Below are positions 9,269 through 16,423 of a stretch of 64,000 bases of DNA, piece by piece. Position 1 is the first letter of the stretch, and each line of letters starts with the position of its first letter. A program made the position numbers and the translations under genes. The stretch spans positions 3,417,001-3,481,000 of the forward strand of contig NZ_CP043476.1 of NCBI RefSeq assembly GCF_009769165.1, in the 5' to 3' direction. The notes under the pieces are model-generated. The model was given only the letters and a program-made list of their open reading frames with translations. It had not been told where the DNA came from and did not search any database. The stretch is from Xanthomonas hyacinthi. Its GTDB lineage: Bacteria > Pseudomonadota > Gammaproteobacteria > Xanthomonadales > Xanthomonadaceae.

Positions 9269-10429
9269 GTGAAAAAAACTAAAGTAACCAACCTCTTTGT
9301 CGTGGTTAAGCTCTCGGAACGATGCAATATCAATTGCTCGTACTGCTATTACTACGATCCGGCATACAAGGATGTCTTTGATCGCCCTCCATTAATTCCT
9401 CCCTCAGTCCTGAATGGGTTGGTTGATTACATTGCCCAGGCACAATCGGACTTTGAGATATCGACAGTGGTGATTGCGTTTCATGGAGGCGAGCCAACGC
9501 TCCTGAAGCCCTCCATTGTGGCTGACTTTTGCGACGAACTCACCGCCCGGTTGCCAGTGACTACAGCGCTGAAGTTCGCAGTCCAAACAAATGCTGTATT
9601 TTTGTCGGATGCTTGGCTGTCTCTCATCAGTCGCTACAAGATTGATGTGGGTATCAGTATCGACGGTGATAAGGCACAGCATGACAGATTTAGAGTCGAT
9701 CATAGAAACAGGGGGACTTATGATCGAATCATTGGAAATTTATCCAAGCTAAGAGATAATCTCGCTAATTTTGACTTGGCAGTCGGGACAATTTCCGTGT
9801 TGGCGCCGCAAACTGATGTCCTCGGCGTCTACAAGCACCTGACCGAGGTGATGGGCATCTCCCGTATAAAATTCCTGTTCCCCGATAAGACTTATGAAAG
9901 GTCATCTGATGCGATAGCGTCCGATTTCGACTATTCAAAGGGTCTTTGCGAGGCCTTCGATTATTGGTTGCTCAACCACATGGGAAAGGTCGATGTCGAA
10001 ATGTTCAGTACTATCATTCGCAGTCTAATGCTCGGGAAGAGCTCCGGCGAATTGGGTAGGAAAACATCCAATGTGGACGCGGCGGTCGCTGTATTAAGTG
10101 ATGGATCAGTTAGGATTGCGGACGAATTCATGATTGTTGAATCGTGGTTTAAAGGCCAGCCGGTAATGAATATATTCGAAAGCAAGTTCTCGGACTGGCT
10201 ACATTCGGACAGAGTCCAAGAGATCATCAAAGCATCGGCGAGCGTGCCAGATGCGTGCCTTGATTGCAGGTTTGCCCGTAGCTGCGCTGGGGGGGATGTT
10301 GCCAGTCGTTACTCGAATTCGTCCGGATTCAACAACCCGTCCAGGCATTGCAAGGATGTGTATTCCGTCTACGAGCACGTAGAGAACGTGCTTAATGTTG
10401 GCGAGGCTGCTCTTTCACGAAGTGCTTGA
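9269..10429 (+). CDS. radical SAM/SPASM peptide maturase
   Basis: This 386-residue enzyme has a GTG start. Its N-terminal radical SAM motif is CxxxCxxC (C19, C23, C26 in CNINCSYCYYY), which binds the [4Fe-4S] cluster that cleaves S-adenosylmethionine. GGEPTLL follows as the expected SAM-contact strand. The C-terminus is a SPASM-type auxiliary-cluster domain with C330, C333, C339 and C361 in the pattern C-x2-C-x5-C-AGG...SRYSNSSGFNNPSRHC. The last part resembles the GF-NPS-xxC ending of maturases that make three-residue cyclophanes (XYE, FxsB-like and related families). It probably forms a C-C crosslink on the W-P-K segment of the precursor encoded 61 bp upstream. Enzyme class is certain from the motifs; the exact reaction is inferred. 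Confidence 0.92.
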   Translation: MKKTKVTNLFVVVKLSERCNINCSYCYYYDPAYKDVFDRPPLIPPSVLNGLVDYIAQAQSDFEISTVVIAFHGGEPTLLKPSIVADFCDELTARLPVTTALKFAVQTNAVFLSDAWLSLISRYKIDVGISIDGDKAQHDRFRVDHRNRGTYDRIIGNLSKLRDNLANFDLAVGTISVLAPQTDVLGVYKHLTEVMGISRIKFLFPDKTYERSSDAIASDFDYSKGLCEAFDYWLLNHMGKVDVEMFSTIIRSLMLGKSSGELGRKTSNVDAAVAVLSDGSVRIADEFMIVESWFKGQPVMNIFESKFSDWLHSDRVQEIIKASASVPDACLDCRFARSCAGGDVASRYSNSSGFNNPSRHCKDVYSVYEHVENVLNVGEAALSRSA

Positions 10430-10444
10430 GCGGTCCGAACTCAT

Positions 10445-10993
10445 ATGCAAAAGCCAAGTGATGTCGTTCATAAGGGTGCCGGACTGCTCAGAAGGCAGGC
10501 GTTTCAGGCGCGACTACTTCCGGAATGGTACAGGCCCCTTAGGGGAGGGGGAGCCTCATCTCTTCGCTCTGCGTTGTTGTTTCCGGTGCTTCTTGTAGCT
10601 GCTATCGCCTGTTACGGTGCGGCGATTTGTTCTATTGAGCACGAACAAAGCAACATCTTTGTTCAGTCCGCGGGCCAGGAATTGCTGAGCGAATTTGAAG
10701 GCTCTTCCACGTGCCGGAACAAACGTAGCCTGCCAAGCGAGCGTGCCATCATTTTCTTTGTAGTAGATCGATTTAGGGTTGGAAGCAGTACGGCCTATCT
10801 TGTCGATAACTCCTCCGCCGCTAGGCGAGAGATCAAAGTTATCTGTAGATTTGTGAGCTCAGGCAGAATCATCGCGGCAGTTGACGCGAGGCGTCAGAGC
10901 TTGGGGCCAGACACCTCGCTGGTTTTGGTCGAACGAAAAAGCATCTTGCGTTGGATTCTCGATCATGAAGAAGCTCCGGGTGGTCGCGGATGA
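10445..10993 (+). CDS. minimal HlyD/CvaA-like membrane protein
   Basis: This 182-residue protein has an N-terminus reading LLRRQAFQARLLPEWYRPL and a single transmembrane helix (ALLFPVLLVAAIACYGAAIC, about residues 43-62). These resemble the start of HlyD/CvaA adaptors that pair with peptidase-containing ABC exporters. Its end (LVLVERKSILRWILDH) also resembles the tail of such adaptors. The long coiled-coil hairpin and lipoyl halves that span the periplasm are missing, leaving only about 120 periplasmic residues. It overlaps the exporter gene by ATGA, so the two are probably made together. It could be a shortened adaptor or an accessory subunit. Similarity is judged by eye and should be tested with profile searches. 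Confidence 0.55.
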   Translation: MQKPSDVVHKGAGLLRRQAFQARLLPEWYRPLRGGGASSLRSALLFPVLLVAAIACYGAAICSIEHEQSNIFVQSAGQELLSEFEGSSTCRNKRSLPSERAIIFFVVDRFRVGSSTAYLVDNSSAARREIKVICRFVSSGRIIAAVDARRQSLGPDTSLVLVERKSILRWILDHEEAPGGRG

Positions 10994-13104
10994 ATCATCT
11001 ATTCGCCGGATTCCTCAAATATATGAGGCGCAAACCTAAAGTTCCGATGATTTATCAAGCGGAGGTCAATGAATGCGGTATCGCCTGCTTGACGATGATA
11101 AGTCAGGCGCACGGGAGCAAGGCCACTTTACGAGCGATGCGAGTTCGATTTCCGCCGTCTAACTACGGTACCAGTGTCCGGGATCTTGTTGAACTGGGGC
11201 GCTCTATTGGATACAGGTCCACCGCATACCGGATCGAGCCAGAGCACCTGGCAGAGATTCCGAGTCCATGTGTAGCGCTGCTCGACTTGTCGCACTTTGT
11301 TGTCATCAAGCGCATAAGGGGCGGCTGCATCTTCATCAATGACCCGGCGGAAGGGGAGTTGAAGATGGCCATGGGCGAATTCGGCAACCGATTTACGGGA
11401 GTGGTGGTTGCATTCGGTCCGCCTCCAGAACCAATTTCTCAAGAACTCGTAGAGCGTTCGGGTGTTCTCGCTTTTTTGCTTGCAGGTGTCGCTTCAAGGA
11501 AGCTAACCATATCCGCGGTCGTGGCCGTTGCTCTCATCCTGGAGGTGCTCCTGCTCCTGGGTCCTTTGCTGATTCAGTCGTTTACCGATAGCGTCATTCA
11601 AGCTGGGGATGTCGAGCTCGCCTATGTGCTCATGGCATCGTTTGCCGGAGCCGCGCTCATACAGTTGGCTTTTGGAATATATCGGAATAACCTGTTGAGC
11701 CGCCTCTCCGAGTATCTGGTCGTCGAGTGGAATGTCAGGATCAGCGAAACCTTGATGAGGTTGCCTTACTCATTTTTCCTCAGGAGGGCATCTTCGGAGG
11801 TGTATTCAAGGTTCAGGTCGATCGATGTGATTCAGAGAACGATCACCAACAAGTTTGTCGAGTCAGCACTCGACGGCCTTGGTCTGATTTTCACGATGGC
11901 GATGATATTTGCTTATTCGCCAAGATTGGCGGTCGTCACTCTTATTTTTGGCGCAGTCTATGCGTGTTCAAGGCATTTCACCTTCAAGAACGCAAGGGAT
12001 TGCGAGCACGCCGAGATTAGAGAAACCACGGCTCAGCATGGCATCCTCCAGGAGATGCTGAACGGGATAACCACGATAAAGAGCGGGGGGCTAGAGTCTG
12101 TTCAGCTTTCCCGATACGAATCCAGAACAAGGGCTGCTGCCCATGCAATGGCGCGCTTGCAAGGCTGGACGTCTGCTGGTTCCACGATTTCAAAATTCCT
12201 CCTTCAGTTTCATACTGTAATTATCATTGGATTTGGAGTGTTGATAAGCCTGCGTGGCGGTATGTCCTTCGGAATGGTGATCGCGTATGTGAGCTACTCA
12301 ACTCAGTTTATCGACCGCTGCACAAGGGTGAGTGACGTATTCGTCGATTGGCGCTTGGTGAAGATCCATAACCAGAGACTTTCGGATATTCTAGATGAGA
12401 AGCCGGTCGTTCCGGGCGCCACCCCTCTGCCGCCGTCTGATGCGATAAGTATCAAGGTAGAGTCTTTGAGTTATGGATACGGTGCAGACACGGAAAGTGT
12501 GCTGAGGGCCGAGAGCTTTGAGATAGGCGCCGGGGAGTGTGTTGCCGTAATAGGTAGATCTGGCGTCGGTAAGTCGACCCTCATCAAGTTGATGATGGGC
12601 CTGCTTCAGCCCTCGTCTGGAACAATTACCTTTAACGAGGTTGCTCTTAATGAGATAGATCCTGTGGATCTTCATAGATCAGTTGCTTGCGTCTTGCAAG
12701 ATGATCAACTCTTCGGCGGCTCGGTATTTGAGAATATTGCCTCTTTTGCGCCTAACTATAGTCGAGATGAGGTGGTTGCGGCAGCGATTAAGGCGCGAAT
12801 TCATGATGAAATCATGGCGATGCCAATGGGTTATGAAACATCGGTAATTAATATGGGCAAATCGTTCTCTGCGGGGCAAAAGCAGCGTATATTACTTGCG
12901 CGCGCACTCTACGGTAGTCCGAAAGTTATTTTCATGGATGAGGCGACGAGCCATCTGGATGTCGGGAACGAGGTGTCTATCGCCTCGGCTATTGCCGAGC
13001 TAAATATGACAAGGGTGATCGTTGCCCATAGGCCTGACACGATCAGGTCCGCCGATCGTGTTATTGAATTGCATGGGGTCAATAGTGCCGAACCGGTCAG
13101 TTAA
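10990..13104 (+). CDS. peptidase-containing ABC transporter (C39 peptidase + TMD + NBD)
   Basis: This 704-residue half-transporter (PCAT) should remove the Gly-Gly leader and export the core peptide across the inner membrane. The N-terminal C39 cysteine protease domain shows the oxyanion Gln23 and catalytic Cys29 (YQAEVNECGIAC), His102 (LSHFVVI) and Asp118 (NDPAEG). A six-helix transmembrane domain spans about residues 155-440. The ATPase domain has Walker A GRSGVGKST (Lys528), the variant signature FSAGQKQR in place of LSGGQ, and Walker B VIFMDEATSHLD. Its start overlaps the upstream mini-HlyD stop. The presence of this gene supports the assignment of the DIYGG site in the precursor as a cleavage site. 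Confidence 0.95.
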   Translation: MNHLFAGFLKYMRRKPKVPMIYQAEVNECGIACLTMISQAHGSKATLRAMRVRFPPSNYGTSVRDLVELGRSIGYRSTAYRIEPEHLAEIPSPCVALLDLSHFVVIKRIRGGCIFINDPAEGELKMAMGEFGNRFTGVVVAFGPPPEPISQELVERSGVLAFLLAGVASRKLTISAVVAVALILEVLLLLGPLLIQSFTDSVIQAGDVELAYVLMASFAGAALIQLAFGIYRNNLLSRLSEYLVVEWNVRISETLMRLPYSFFLRRASSEVYSRFRSIDVIQRTITNKFVESALDGLGLIFTMAMIFAYSPRLAVVTLIFGAVYACSRHFTFKNARDCEHAEIRETTAQHGILQEMLNGITTIKSGGLESVQLSRYESRTRAAAHAMARLQGWTSAGSTISKFLLQFHTVIIIGFGVLISLRGGMSFGMVIAYVSYSTQFIDRCTRVSDVFVDWRLVKIHNQRLSDILDEKPVVPGATPLPPSDAISIKVESLSYGYGADTESVLRAESFEIGAGECVAVIGRSGVGKSTLIKLMMGLLQPSSGTITFNEVALNEIDPVDLHRSVACVLQDDQLFGGSVFENIASFAPNYSRDEVVAAAIKARIHDEIMAMPMGYETSVINMGKSFSAGQKQRILLARALYGSPKVIFMDEATSHLDVGNEVSIASAIAELNMTRVIVAHRPDTIRSADRVIELHGVNSAEPVS

Positions 13105-13111
13105 AGAGCGC

Positions 13112-14374
13112 ATGCGTGTTGTGCTTGCTCCTCGCATAGATCTTCATTCCGGCTATCATGCGATTATGCTTGAGGATCGGCAGTCCGATTATTTCGTGGC
13201 AAGTCCGGATCATGTCTTTGTTTCTAGAGATGAGGTTGTCTCGCCTTACAGTGATCAACATCATGGCGAATTTTTATTGTTTGGATCGGGCGGCTCCGGG
13301 CTAATAATTCAGTCCGCAAGGCTTCCTGTCATCGGTTCGCGCTCTTGGCTTGTTGATACTGACGACCTTCTGGCAGGTCCCCTTTGTGGAAGAATGTTTC
13401 TTGATTCGGAGTTCCAAGATAATTTAAAGCGCCTGCATTCGGACGATTTCTTATCTTTCATGAAGGAGCGCATGCGTCTTATGCTGTCCGCTTACGTTCA
13501 TGGATCTTGCGCCGGGATCATACTTAGGGGCGATCCTGATTCTAGCTTCGACATTGCTCGGCACTGGTTCTCTCGGTTGGAAGTCGTGGAGCTCGGTGAG
13601 GCTTACTTGGAGAAGGTGACCGCCGTCAAGCCCGCCCGTGCGCCAATCTCCTGGGCCAATTTCGAGGCCAAATGGAATGATTTGGATGAGCGGCGGGTTG
13701 TGTTTTGTGGGCGCGACTTCGAGACGAAAAATGGGGCGCTAGCTCTGGAGGTGATGTCCCATTTGATGTCCGAAATGGAGGGCTTGTCGTTTACGTACAT
13801 CGGAGATATACCGGATAATTTTAAAAATCGCTACCCTCATCTCGTATCCAGAATAACTCATCTCCCATCGGTGGGGCGCTCAGAAGTAATTCGCGAGATG
13901 CAAAGGTCGCATGTTTTTTTTCATCCGTCGAAGTTTGAGACTGTTGGCTTGTCTCTCATTGAAGCGGCTAGCTGTGGGATGGCGGTTGTATCCTGCTCAG
14001 GGGTTGGTCTTGAGTTTTCCAAGGCTATCTTTCACGACGGCGGAGCCTTGCTGATAGATCGGACGGAAGCCGATGCACATGAGAAGCCAAAGTTCCTGGC
14101 CGCGCTCGAGAGCCTCTTGAAGCAGCCTGACATGATGCGCAGCATGGGGCTTGCCAACGTATTACGATCTTCACAGGGCGAAAATTCATTCGACGCTCAA
14201 ATGGAAAAGATAGTTGAAGTAAGGAAGGTTGCGGCATCATACCGTGGAGATCCCTTTACGAGTGATCATCTTGGTGGCCTTAAGGCGACCATCATCTCAT
14301 CCTCCAGACTATTTGAACTTGAGGATTTGAAGATTAAGAGTCGTTCCGGTGAATCTATTAGGGTCGTTATATAG
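13112..14374 (+). CDS. GT4-like glycosyltransferase
   Basis: I place the start at the ATG at 13112 (AAAGAG seven bases upstream), giving 420 residues. An upstream frame from 13022 or 13073 would overlap the exporter gene by more. The C-terminal half has the GT-B fold signature of family 4: a nucleotide-sugar-binding region starting RRVVFCGRDFETKNG, then FFHPSKFETVGLSLIEAASC with the E-x7-E motif, and GMAVVSC after it. The N-terminal half is less recognisable. It is the last intact gene of the plus-strand operon. Glycosylation of the peptide, for instance on a hydroxyproline or Ser/Thr made available by the other enzymes, is a reasonable hypothesis. Transfer onto a cell-surface glycan for self-protection is an alternative. 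Confidence 0.8.
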   Translation: MRVVLAPRIDLHSGYHAIMLEDRQSDYFVASPDHVFVSRDEVVSPYSDQHHGEFLLFGSGGSGLIIQSARLPVIGSRSWLVDTDDLLAGPLCGRMFLDSEFQDNLKRLHSDDFLSFMKERMRLMLSAYVHGSCAGIILRGDPDSSFDIARHWFSRLEVVELGEAYLEKVTAVKPARAPISWANFEAKWNDLDERRVVFCGRDFETKNGALALEVMSHLMSEMEGLSFTYIGDIPDNFKNRYPHLVSRITHLPSVGRSEVIREMQRSHVFFHPSKFETVGLSLIEAASCGMAVVSCSGVGLEFSKAIFHDGGALLIDRTEADAHEKPKFLAALESLLKQPDMMRSMGLANVLRSSQGENSFDAQMEKIVEVRKVAASYRGDPFTSDHLGGLKATIISSSRLFELEDLKIKSRSGESIRVVI

Positions 14375-14410
14375 TTTTTGGTGACCGGAGCGTTTGCGCA
14401 TTGAGGGTTC

Positions 14411-14553
14411 GTGTTGAAAAGTAATCCCCTCCTGAAGCGGGGACTTGAGGGCGCGCTCCTTGGCTATTGTCCGTTAGCAGGCTGGGTAGCTTGCGTATGC
14501 GCAGTGCTGACTGTCGCCGCGCTACCGCCGCCGCGCGCAACGCAAACGACGCT
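14411..14553 (+). pseudogene. 5' fragment of a membrane-protein gene cut by an IS5 element
   Basis: A GTG at 14411 has a good Shine-Dalgarno (TGAGGG, 3 bases upstream). It opens a frame starting VLKSNPLLKRGLEGALLG with a hydrophobic stretch LAGWVACVCAVLTVAALPP. At about codon 48 the frame runs into the left end of the IS5 element (14552), so the rest of the gene is lost from this site. It is 36 bp after the glycosyltransferase and probably belonged to the same operon, perhaps another transport component. The family is not recognisable from what remains. Confidence 0.45.
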
Positions 14554-15375
14554 AGGCCGAATCGACATTCATCCGTTACATTTGGAAGATGGAGAAGAAA
14601 CAACAGGCGCGGCATCCCAGCCGTTACGAATTGAGTCAAACCCAGTGGGAGCGGATCGAAGAGCTGCTCCCAGGTAAAGCCGGTGATCCAGGGCGCACGG
14701 CGCGCGACAATCGCTTGTTCGTCAATGCGGTGCTGTGGGTCTTGCGCTCTGGCGCGCGCTGGAGCGACCTGCCGCCGCGTTACGGCGCCTACAAAAGCGT
14801 GCATAAGCGGTTTACGCGCTGGGCCGCCAAAGGCGTGTGGGAACAGGTCTTCCAGGCATTGATCCGGGATCGAAATAACGAGTACCTGATGATCGACAGC
14901 AGCATCGTCCGGGCGCACGCACAGGCGGCGACCGGAAAAGGGGGGAGCTGGACTCGGCTCTGGGGCGTTCCCGAGGAGGTCTGAGTACCAAGATTCACTT
15001 GGCGGCGGATGGTCAGGGCCGACCACTGCGCTTCATGCTGACCGGCGGGCAGCGCAACGACATCACGCAGGCCCGGGCGTTGCTGGCCGGCTTCAGCCCG
15101 CGGTACGTGCTGGCGGACAAGGGCTACGACAGTCGGGAATTGGTGGAGGCGATCCGGGCACAAGGCGCAGAGCCGGTCATTCCACCGCGCAGCTGCCAGC
15201 AGCCCCGGCTGTACGACCGCACACGTTACCGGCGACGCAATTGCATTGAACGCTGCTTTGCCAGACTCAAGCAGTTCCGCCGCATCGCAACCCGATTCGA
15301 TCGCAAACCCGCGCACTTTCTCGCATTCCTCGCCTCGATCCCGCTATGGCTGCCTTGAATGTCGATTCGGCCTAG
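14552..15375 (+). mobile_element. IS5-family element (IS427-like), first of two abutting copies
   Basis: Terminal inverted repeats reading CTAGGCCGAATCGACATTC are exact at both ends (14552-14570 and the complement at 15357-15375), and both ends carry CTAG. This matches the CTAG/TA target preference of the IS427 subgroup. The length, about 820 bp, is normal. Its right CTAG is shared with the next element, so the second one inserted at the edge of the first, or the reverse. Confidence 0.88.
14589..15358 (+). CDS. IS5-family (IS427 group) transposase, two frames joined by frameshifting
   Basis: The first frame (14589-14984, 131 residues) starts MEKKQQARHPSRYELSQTQW and contains the first catalytic Asp in LMIDSSIVRAH. 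The second frame continues after the run AAAAGGGGGG near 14936, reading LGRSRGGLSTKIHLAADGQG, and supplies the second Asp (VLADKGYDS) and the Glu (RNCIERCFARLKQ). The join is the programmed frameshift normal for this subgroup, so the element may be active. The second frame read from an internal codon starts near 14999. Confidence 0.85.
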
Positions 15376-16208
15376 GGCGTGTCATCAATTAAGCAGGATG
15401 ACAGAGGCGATCCAGTAAATCGCGCCGAGGAAGTTGCCGGCGGTCTTGTCGTATCGGGTGGCAATGGCCCGGTACTGCTTGAGTTTGGCAAAGAAGTTCT
15501 CGATCAGGTGTCGATCCTTGTACAGCACCCGGTCGTAGTCGCGCTGCACTTTGCGCGTTGGATGGGAGGGGATGACAATCTGCGTCCCCTGCCGCTGCAT
15601 CGGCTCGATGACACGTGCCCTGGCATCGTAGGCGCGGTCAGCGAGCAGGGCGCCGACCGACAGTTGCGACAGCAACGCATCTGCACCTTCCAGATCCGAC
15701 GCCTGGCCTGCGGTCAGATGAAACGCCACCGGATTGCCCAGTGCATCGACCACGGCGTGGATCTTGCTGCTTAGCCCGCCTCGGCTGCGTCCGATGGCCT
15801 GCGGCGCCCCCCTTTTGCCCCGGCGCTGTGCTGATGCGCCCGGACGATGGTGCTGTCGATCATCGCGTACTCATTGTCCGCCTCCTCTGACAGGGCGTGG
15901 AACACGCGTTGCCAGACGCCGGACCGGCTCCAGCGGCTATGCCGCAGGTGGATCACGCGGAAGTCGCCGAAGCGCTCAGGCAGATCCCGCCAGGGGATGC
16001 CGGCTCGGTAGCGGTAGAGCACGGCTTCGACAAACAGCCGGTTGTCCTTGGCGGTCACACCCACATGGCCGGCTCGGCCGGGGAGCAGGTCACGGATGCG
16101 ATCCCACTGATCGTCTCGCAGGGCGTAGCGGCGTGCCATTGCAGGGGTGTGCAGGAAAGAAAGGGGCAACAAGCATCGCCTATCCGAACAATTGATGACA
16201 ATCCCTAG
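15372..16208 (-). mobile_element. second IS5-family (IS427-like) element, opposite orientation
   Basis: This element lies directly against the previous one. Its ends read CTAGGGCGTGTCATCAATT (from 15372) and, on the opposite strand from 16208, CTAGGGATTGTCATCAATT. They form imperfect inverted repeats flanked by CTAG. Its transposase differs from that of its neighbour, so the pair is not a duplication but two separate insertions at the same hot spot. Together they form the boundary between the AT-rich peptide island and GC-rich core DNA. Confidence 0.85.
15385..16139 (-). CDS. IS5-family (IS427 group) transposase, frameshifted pair
   Basis: The upstream frame runs from the ATG at 16139 (MARRYALRDDQWDRIRDLLPG) to a stop at 15771 and holds the first Asp in AMIDSTIVRAH. 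The downstream frame (to 15385) holds ALLADRAYDA (Asp) and HLIENFFAKLKQYR (Glu). The two are bridged at a poly-A/poly-G run near 15807, after which the shifted frame reads GRSRGGLSSKIHAVVDALG. This is the usual programmed frameshift in the group, so I treat it as one probably functional gene rather than a pseudogene. Confidence 0.83.
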
Positions 16209-16372
16209 GGCCATGCGGCCCTAGCGTCGTTTTGGACGGTCGTGCTGGCGCGCCATCGCCGCGGCGCCACGCTACCCTGTGGCGCCGTGTCGGACCAGAT
16301 CGACAGTCACTGCGGGTTTTTCGCAATCGTCCTGCCGCGTGACATGGGACTGTCATCACCTTCTGGGTAAAA

Positions 16373-16394
16373 TTAACTACTTTAAAGTTAGTAA
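16373..16394. promoter_or_regulatory. AT-rich quasi-palindrome upstream of TonB receptor
   Basis: A 22-bp AT-rich imperfect palindrome sits 30 bp before the receptor ATG. Its core ACTTTAAAGT (16379-16388) is a perfect palindrome and the flanks TTAACT/AGTAA are near-matches. It stands out in GC-rich DNA and is a plausible operator overlapping the promoter. The regulator cannot be named. Confidence 0.35.
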
Positions 16395-16423
16395 TTAATT
16401 CCGAAATTTTCCAGGGGATAGAG

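Noticed and set aside
14589..16139. The split IS5 transposases as pseudogenes.
   Set aside because: The frame changes fall at A4G6-type slippery runs typical of programmed frameshifting in this IS group, with all DDE residues present across the two frames.
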